A stretch of DNA of 10,437 nt from VFJL01 sp043752345 (GTDB lineage Bacteria; Pseudomonadota; Gammaproteobacteria; Burkholderiales; Nitrosomonadaceae). A program made the position numbers and the translations under genes. Positions 6,558-10,437 of the stretch are shown here, piece after piece. The notes beneath the pieces are model-generated. The model did not search any database and was not told where the DNA came from. It saw only the letters and a list, made by a program, of their open reading frames with translations. Within the stretch, counting starts at the first letter, position 1. Each line of letters begins with the position of its first letter. The stretch spans positions 1-10,437 of the forward strand of contig JAYUYT010000110.1 in assembly GCA_043752345.1 (NCBI GenBank), given 5' to 3'.

Positions 6558-6829
6558 GGGAAGTTTTTCAGCAGTCCCAGTTCAAGATCGACCTGAAACG
6601 GGTTAGTCGTTCTGGGCGCTACAAGCTGGAAGATGTGCTGGACGTTATCACCAAATTGGCAAACGATGAACCATTAGCAGAACGACATCGTGACCATGCG
6701 TTGATCGGCGAGTGGAAAGATTCCCGCGACTGCCACATAAAACCTGACCTCGTGCTGATTTACCGGAAACCCAATGACAAGATTTTGCAGTTAGTGCGCA
6801 TTGGCTCACATAGCGAACTGGGATTGTAG
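6554..6829 (+). CDS. yafQ: YafQ-family mRNA interferase toxin
   Basis: 91-aa RelE-superfamily toxin expected to cut mRNA on the ribosome when released from its antitoxin. Family landmarks are DHALIGEWKDSRDCHIKPD (47-65), LIYRK (68-72) and the terminal GSHSEL (84-89). By recall of E. coli YafQ, its histidines 50, 63 and 87 and aspartate 67 correspond to H48, H61, H86 and D65 here, all present. The residue after that aspartate is Leu rather than the Trp of E. coli YafQ. The start is GTG 6554, overlapping the RelB stop (GTGA), so translation is coupled. This is the only toxin of the three in the window with a normal start and an unbroken frame. Confidence 0.9.
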   Translation: MREVFQQSQFKIDLKRVSRSGRYKLEDVLDVITKLANDEPLAERHRDHALIGEWKDSRDCHIKPDLVLIYRKPNDKILQLVRIGSHSELGL

Positions 6830-6842
6830 CGGAAGCAGATGG

Positions 6843-6865
6843 TCACAAATGCTGCGCAATTGTGA
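6843..6865. repeat. Short inverted repeat after the YafQ gene
   Basis: TCACAA (6843-6848) and TTGTGA (6860-6865) are inverted copies 11 bases apart. The 212 bases between the YafQ stop and the DUF433 start hold no convincing gene; TATAAA at 6984-6989 might be a -10 element, but no matching -35 is clear. Confidence 0.25.
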
Positions 6866-7041
6866 GGGCGTGGACACAGACTGGCAAGCCAGACTGCGGG
6901 GATTTTAGGCCCTTGTGCCTTGCTCACGTTGAACATGATGTCCCGTGTGCGGAGTGCTTAAGCAGACACTTATGTGCTGGCGGTATAAACTGGCGATGTG
7001 GTTGTGGTAGGTTGATTTTTGGAAGACAGGAGGTAATGAAA

Positions 7042-7266
7042 ATGAATGAACGCATTACAATTGATCCAGCAATCTGTCATGGCAAGCCTTGCATTCGCGG
7101 GTTGCGCTATCCGGTAGAAAATATCCTGGAGTGGTTGGCCAGCGGCATGAGCACTGAGGAGATTCTGGCTGACTATGAAGACTTGGAGCGCGAAGATATT
7201 CTTGCGGCACTTTCTTATGCCGCGCGTCTAACGCATGTTAAGCGGCTGGAGCATTTGGCCGCATGA
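7042..7266 (+). CDS. DUF433 family antitoxin (VapB45-like)
   Basis: 74-aa protein with the DUF433 signature ITIDPAICHGKPCIRGLRYP near its N-terminus, then ILEWLASGMSTEEIL and DYEDLEREDILAALSYAA, a helix-turn-helix-like helical domain. DUF433 proteins are commonly paired with DUF5615 PIN-like proteins as antitoxins, which is the arrangement here. AGGAGG (7028-7033) lies 8 bases before ATG 7042. ATG 7036 is also in frame but only 2 bases from that site, so it is less likely. The frame extends upstream to a GTG at 6862, but that part has no DUF433 similarity. Its stop overlaps the toxin start in ATGA. Confidence 0.88.
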   Translation: MNERITIDPAICHGKPCIRGLRYPVENILEWLASGMSTEEILADYEDLEREDILAALSYAARLTHVKRLEHLAA

Positions 7267-7626
7267 AGTTTTTGGTTGATGCACAGCTACCCCGGCGTTT
7301 TGTCGGCTGGTTGGCTGAGGCAGGGCATGATGCGCGGCATACGCTGGATTTGCCGCTGGGCAACCACTCCAGGATATTTTCTACCGGATAGCGAAGTCAT
7401 CGCATATGCCGCGCGCGAGGGGCGTGTTGTGGTGAGCAAGGATGACGATTTTGTACAGTCCTTTTTGCTTACCGGCGAGCCGCAGCTGTTGCTGATTTCC
7501 ACCGGAAACATCGTCAATGCGGGCTTAGAGAAGTTGTTGCTCACCAATTTGCCAGGAATCGAGGCGGCTTTTGCCGCACATCGCTTTGTTGAGATTACCC
7601 GCGATGCACTGGTGATACATGAATGA
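7263..7626 (+). pseudogene. Frameshifted DUF5615 PIN-like toxin
   Basis: From ATG 7263, overlapping the DUF433 stop, the frame reads MKFLVDAQLPRRFVGWLAEA and continues to HTLDLPLGN, typical of the N-terminus of DUF5615 PIN-like proteins. It then hits TAG at 7389-7391 after 42 codons. The rest of the family pattern (PDSEVIAYAAREG, VVVSKDDDFV, LLLISTGNI, FVEITRDALVIHE) continues in the +1 frame to the stop at 7624-7626. The break lies within about 7364-7388, where the sequence also carries a few extra residues (GYFL) compared with the usual GN-x-TPDS junction. The acidic residue D6 and the KDDDF motif end up in different frames, so the product should be inactive unless frameshifting or a sequencing error is involved. 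Confidence 0.8.
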
Positions 7627-7717
7627 TTTTGCAGTATGGCGATAACTGCATGAGAACGATCCGGCGCAGTTTCTGCCAACCGGCAGCCATTTCTCCGCTT
7701 TAGGCTAGGTCGATCAC

Positions 7718-9082
7718 TTACCGTACCCACACCGTCTTGACGTTAACGAATTCGCGAATGCCGTGGTAGGACAATTCCCGGCCGAAACCGGACGACTTGA
7801 TGCCACCGAAAGGCAAGCGCGGATCGGATTTGACCATGCCATTGATGAAGCTGCTGCCGGCATGCATTCGCCGCGCAATTTTCTCCGCACGCTCTGAATC
7901 GCGGCTCCAGATGCTGGAACCAAGGCCGAAGCGAGTGTCGTTGGCGATGTGCACAGCATCTTCCTCATTGGCGGCGCGAATCACGGCGGCCACCGGGCCG
8001 AATAGTTCTTCGTGGTAAGCGCGGGTTTTTGCCGTTACCCGGTCGAGTATCGATGGCGGGTAAAACGCACCCTCGCCCACTATGGGTTCACAACCAAGTA
8101 TCGCCTGCGCGCCCTGCGCAATCGAATCGGTCACCTGCTGGTGCAGCTCTTCGCGCAAATCAAGCCGCGCCAGCGGGCCGAGCTGGGTGGTCTCACTGAG
8201 CGGATCGCCCATTTTCAGCTCGGTGGTTTTTTTCACGAACAAGGATACGAACTCGTCGGCAATCTCCGCGACCGGGATAATGCGCTTGGCAGCGATGCAC
8301 GACTGTCCGCAGTTCAGAAAACGTGATTTCACCGCATTGGTAGCGGCCAGCTCCAGGTCGGCATCTTTCAGCACGATGAACGCATCCGATCCGCCCAGTT
8401 CCAGCACACATTTCTTCAGGTGCTGACCGGCGTGGGCGGCGACTGCACGCCCGGCGGCTTCGGAGCCGGTGAGCGTCACCGCATGCACATGGTGGCTGGC
8501 GATGGCTTCGGCAACATCGGCGGCTTCGATCATGAGCGTGGTGAAAAGATATGGCGGAAAGCCCGCGTCGCGGAACAACTGCTCCAGCGCCAGTGCGCAT
8601 TGCGGCACATTGGAAGCGTGCTTCAACACGCAGCCGTTGCCCGCCATCAGCGCGGGCGCGGAAAAACGAATCACCTGCAGGAACGGAAAATTCCACGGCA
8701 TCACGCCCAGCACGACGCCGAGGGGCTCATACAACACATAGCTTTTGCCGGCACCGGTCTGAATCGTTTCGGCCTGCAGAAAATGTTGAGCATGCAGCGC
8801 GTAGTAATCGCAGATGAGCGCGCATTTTTCCACTTCGGCACACGCCTCACGCAGCGGCTTGCCCATCTCGATCGCCATCAACCTGCCGTATTCAGCTGCA
8901 CGATCGTGCAGCAATATAGCGACGCGGCGCATAAATTCCGCACGCCCGACAAAGGCGGTCTGTCTCCAGGCTTGCTGGGCGTCATATGCTTGCTCCAGAG
9001 TTGTAGCCAGATGGTGGCTATCCCAACTGGTGTAAGTTTTAATGATCTTGTTGGTTGCAGGGTTTAGGCTGATATAGGGCAT
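7718..9082 (-). CDS. NAD(P)-dependent aldehyde dehydrogenase, succinate-semialdehyde dehydrogenase type
   Basis: 454-aa cytoplasmic enzyme that oxidises an aldehyde, probably succinate semialdehyde, to the acid with NAD(P)+. All family landmarks are present: PWNFP (129-133) with the catalytic Asn131, K154 for cofactor binding, TGSEAAGR (205-212), ELGGSDAF with general base Glu228, FLNCGQSC with nucleophile Cys262, ELFGPV, and near the end LPFGGIKSSGFGREL. The length and the GKSYVLYEPLGVV start of the catalytic core suit the short Sad/YneI-GabD-like group rather than longer betaine or retinal types. The exact substrate cannot be fixed from sequence. The ribosome-binding site is weak (AGAG about 12 bases upstream). 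Transcribed divergently from the lytic transglycosylase across 115 bases, and convergent with the toxin-antitoxin block. Confidence 0.9.
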   Translation of the reverse strand: MPYISLNPATNKIIKTYTSWDSHHLATTLEQAYDAQQAWRQTAFVGRAEFMRRVAILLHDRAAEYGRLMAIEMGKPLREACAEVEKCALICDYYALHAQHFLQAETIQTGAGKSYVLYEPLGVVLGVMPWNFPFLQVIRFSAPALMAGNGCVLKHASNVPQCALALEQLFRDAGFPPYLFTTLMIEAADVAEAIASHHVHAVTLTGSEAAGRAVAAHAGQHLKKCVLELGGSDAFIVLKDADLELAATNAVKSRFLNCGQSCIAAKRIIPVAEIADEFVSLFVKKTTELKMGDPLSETTQLGPLARLDLREELHQQVTDSIAQGAQAILGCEPIVGEGAFYPPSILDRVTAKTRAYHEELFGPVAAVIRAANEEDAVHIANDTRFGLGSSIWSRDSERAEKIARRMHAGSSFINGMVKSDPRLPFGGIKSSGFGRELSYHGIREFVNVKTVWVR

Positions 9083-9197
9083 GATGTGCTATTCTCTGAA
9101 TGAAATGTCAAAGGTAACAAGGGAACAGAAATTAAGTGGGACAACTTGCCGTCCTGGTTCCCGCTTCACTTACTTACCTTAATATGTATAGCAGGCT

Positions 9198-10437
9198 ATG
9201 AAAAAGTTTTTACCCGGCTTATTGCTTCTGGTTTTTACCGGCGCATCCGCAGCCAACCAGGACACCGATTTCATCGCCGCGCGTCAGGCATTCCAGGCAG
9301 GAAATTCTGCTCGCCTGGACACTCACGCCCGCCGCCTGCAGGGCCATGTGCTGGAGCCTTATGCAGCCTATTACCAGTTGAGTTTGCAACTGGAGAATGT
9401 AAGCACGGATGCTGTCAAAAAATTTCTTTCCCACCATCAAGGCAGTTTCCTCGCCGACAAACTACATGGTGAGTGGCTGAAAACCCTGGGCAAAAAGCAG
9501 CAATGGAAACTGTTCGCCGCAGAATACCCGGCCCTGATTAACAAGGATGCTGATCTCGTTTGCTATTCCCTGCAACAGCGCCTAGCTGCCAATGACAGCG
9601 GGGCATTGGATGAAGCGCGACCGCTGTGGTTTAACGCACACGACCTGCCGAAAAACTGTACCCCGCTGTTCGAAGCGCTCACTGCCACCGGGCAGCTTAC
9701 TGCGGAAGATGTGTGGACGCGACTGCGCCTGACCCTCGAGGCAGGCAACGTGAGTGTGACGAAGCACGTCAACCGCTATCTGCCGAAGGATCAGGCGCTC
9801 AATGAACGCAAGCTGGACGATGCGACCAGCAACCCTCTGCGCTATCTGGAACAGCACCGGCATGAAACCAAGACTCGCGCCGACCGTGAGGCTGCCCTGT
9901 ACGCGCTGCTGCGCCTGCTGCGCAGTGGTCCGGATCAAGCCTTTGCCTACTGGCCCAAGGTGCGCGAACGCTTCGACCCGGCGGAACAATCCTATTTCCT
10001 CGGGCACCTGGCAAGCCAGGCAGCACGCCGGCTTGATCCGCGTGCGCTGGGCTGGTTCAAGCAAGCAGCCGCCACCCACCCCTCCGTCCCACTCTCCGAC
10101 ACCCAGCTTGCTTGGCAAACCCGTGCCGCACTGCGTGCCGGCGATTGGAAGATGGTGCTCAGAGGCATCGAAGCCATGTCTGCTGTAGAGCAGCAGGCAG
10201 GGGTATGGCGTTACTGGAAAGCGCGCGCACTGAAAACCAAAGGCAGAATTACAGAAGCCAATGCACTCTTTGCTCCACTCAGCAGCGAACATAATTTTTA
10301 CGGCCAGCTGGCGGAAGAAGAGATGGGGGTGGTGATCGGCATCCCGGACGAACCCTATAAGGCCGGAGCACAGGAAATCGCCGCTATGCAGCAATTGCCT
10401 GGAATCCAGCGAGCGCTCGCTTTATATCGCCTGGGTC
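9198..10437 (+). CDS. slt: Soluble lytic murein transglycosylase, N-terminal part (runs off the window)
   Basis: Open from ATG 9198 through the last base: 413 codons with no stop. The first 18 residues (MKKFLPGLLLLVFTGASA) form a signal peptide with a likely ASA/A cleavage site, placing the protein in the periplasm. The following segment is rich in short helices, with phrases such as FIAARQAFQAGNSARL, LEPYAAYYQLSLQLE, YWKARALKTKGRITEA and HNFYGQLAEEEMG. This is the superhelical U-shaped domain of Slt, which precedes the catalytic goose-lysozyme-like domain. The catalytic glutamate and the stop lie beyond the window. The enzyme cleaves peptidoglycan glycan strands to 1,6-anhydromuropeptides for wall turnover. 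The ribosome-binding site is poor (AGCAGG, close to the start). Family assignment is strong although the catalytic domain is unseen. Confidence 0.85.
   Translation, partial: MKKFLPGLLLLVFTGASAANQDTDFIAARQAFQAGNSARLDTHARRLQGHVLEPYAAYYQLSLQLENVSTDAVKKFLSHHQGSFLADKLHGEWLKTLGKKQQWKLFAAEYPALINKDADLVCYSLQQRLAANDSGALDEARPLWFNAHDLPKNCTPLFEALTATGQLTAEDVWTRLRLTLEAGNVSVTKHVNRYLPKDQALNERKLDDATSNPLRYLEQHRHETKTRADREAALYALLRLLRSGPDQAFAYWPKVRERFDPAEQSYFLGHLASQAARRLDPRALGWFKQAAATHPSVPLSDTQLAWQTRAALRAGDWKMVLRGIEAMSAVEQQAGVWRYWKARALKTKGRITEANALFAPLSSEHNFYGQLAEEEMGVVIGIPDEPYKAGAQEIAAMQQLPGIQRALALYRLG

Noticed and set aside
6862..7041. N-terminal extension of the DUF433 protein from GTG 6862
   Set aside because: No similarity to the family, and a strong ribosome-binding site points to ATG 7042.
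7276..7365. TTG 7276 as the true start of an intact toxin
   Set aside because: The first 30 residues in that frame are unrelated to DUF5615, while the other frame gives the exact family N-terminus from 7263.
7673..7686. CTGCC/GGCAG hairpin as a terminator between the convergent toxin and dehydrogenase genes
   Set aside because: The stem is only 5 pairs and neither strand has a following T-run.
9121..9162. GGGAAC/GTTCCC inverted repeat between the divergent genes
   Set aside because: Arms of 6 bases separated by 30 bases are easily due to chance, and no promoter elements align with them.
9582..10394. Long minus-strand frame of 270 codons
   Set aside because: It lies opposite the transglycosylase gene and has no recognisable domain; it is a shadow of the GC-biased coding strand.

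Overview
The window looks like a chromosomal stretch of a Gram-negative proteobacterium, most likely a betaproteobacterium. Core genes are moderately GC-rich (a sample at 721-780 is 38/60 G+C). The right end carries a periplasmic soluble lytic transglycosylase, which needs an outer envelope and a signal peptide. The C-run/G-run palindromic repeat in the first gene resembles repeats I associate with Gallionella/Nitrosomonas-type genomes. The taxonomic call is inference only.

Layout. (1) 135-3086 (+): a large single-chain type IIG restriction-modification enzyme, with nuclease, adenine methyltransferase and specificity domain in one protein. It is interrupted in frame by a 130-bp palindromic repeat just before the catalytic NPPY motif, and the AT-rich specificity part begins right after it. 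(2) 3265-5067 (-): a two-gene signalling unit, a small PAS protein followed by an HDOD-GAF protein. (3) 5246-5500 (-): a decayed fragment that looks like the end of a RAMA-domain protein. (4) 5552-7626 (+): three consecutive type II toxin-antitoxin modules, ParD/ParE, RelB/YafQ and DUF433/DUF5615. Operator-like repeats precede the first two. (5) 7718-9082 (-): an NAD(P)-dependent aldehyde dehydrogenase of the succinate-semialdehyde type. (6) 9198 to the window end (+): the N-terminal 413 codons of a soluble lytic murein transglycosylase, divergent from the dehydrogenase.

How it fits together. Regions 1, 3 and 4 form an accessory defence/addiction block between ordinary chromosomal genes. The toxin-antitoxin modules appear to be decaying on the toxin side. 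The ParE frame has ATA where a start codon is expected, and the DUF5615 toxin is frameshifted, while all three antitoxins are intact. Only RelB/YafQ looks fully functional.

The most unusual item is the palindromic element inside the restriction-modification gene. It adds about 43 proline/glutamine-rich residues without breaking the frame, and it sits at the junction between the GC-rich catalytic half and an AT-rich specificity half.
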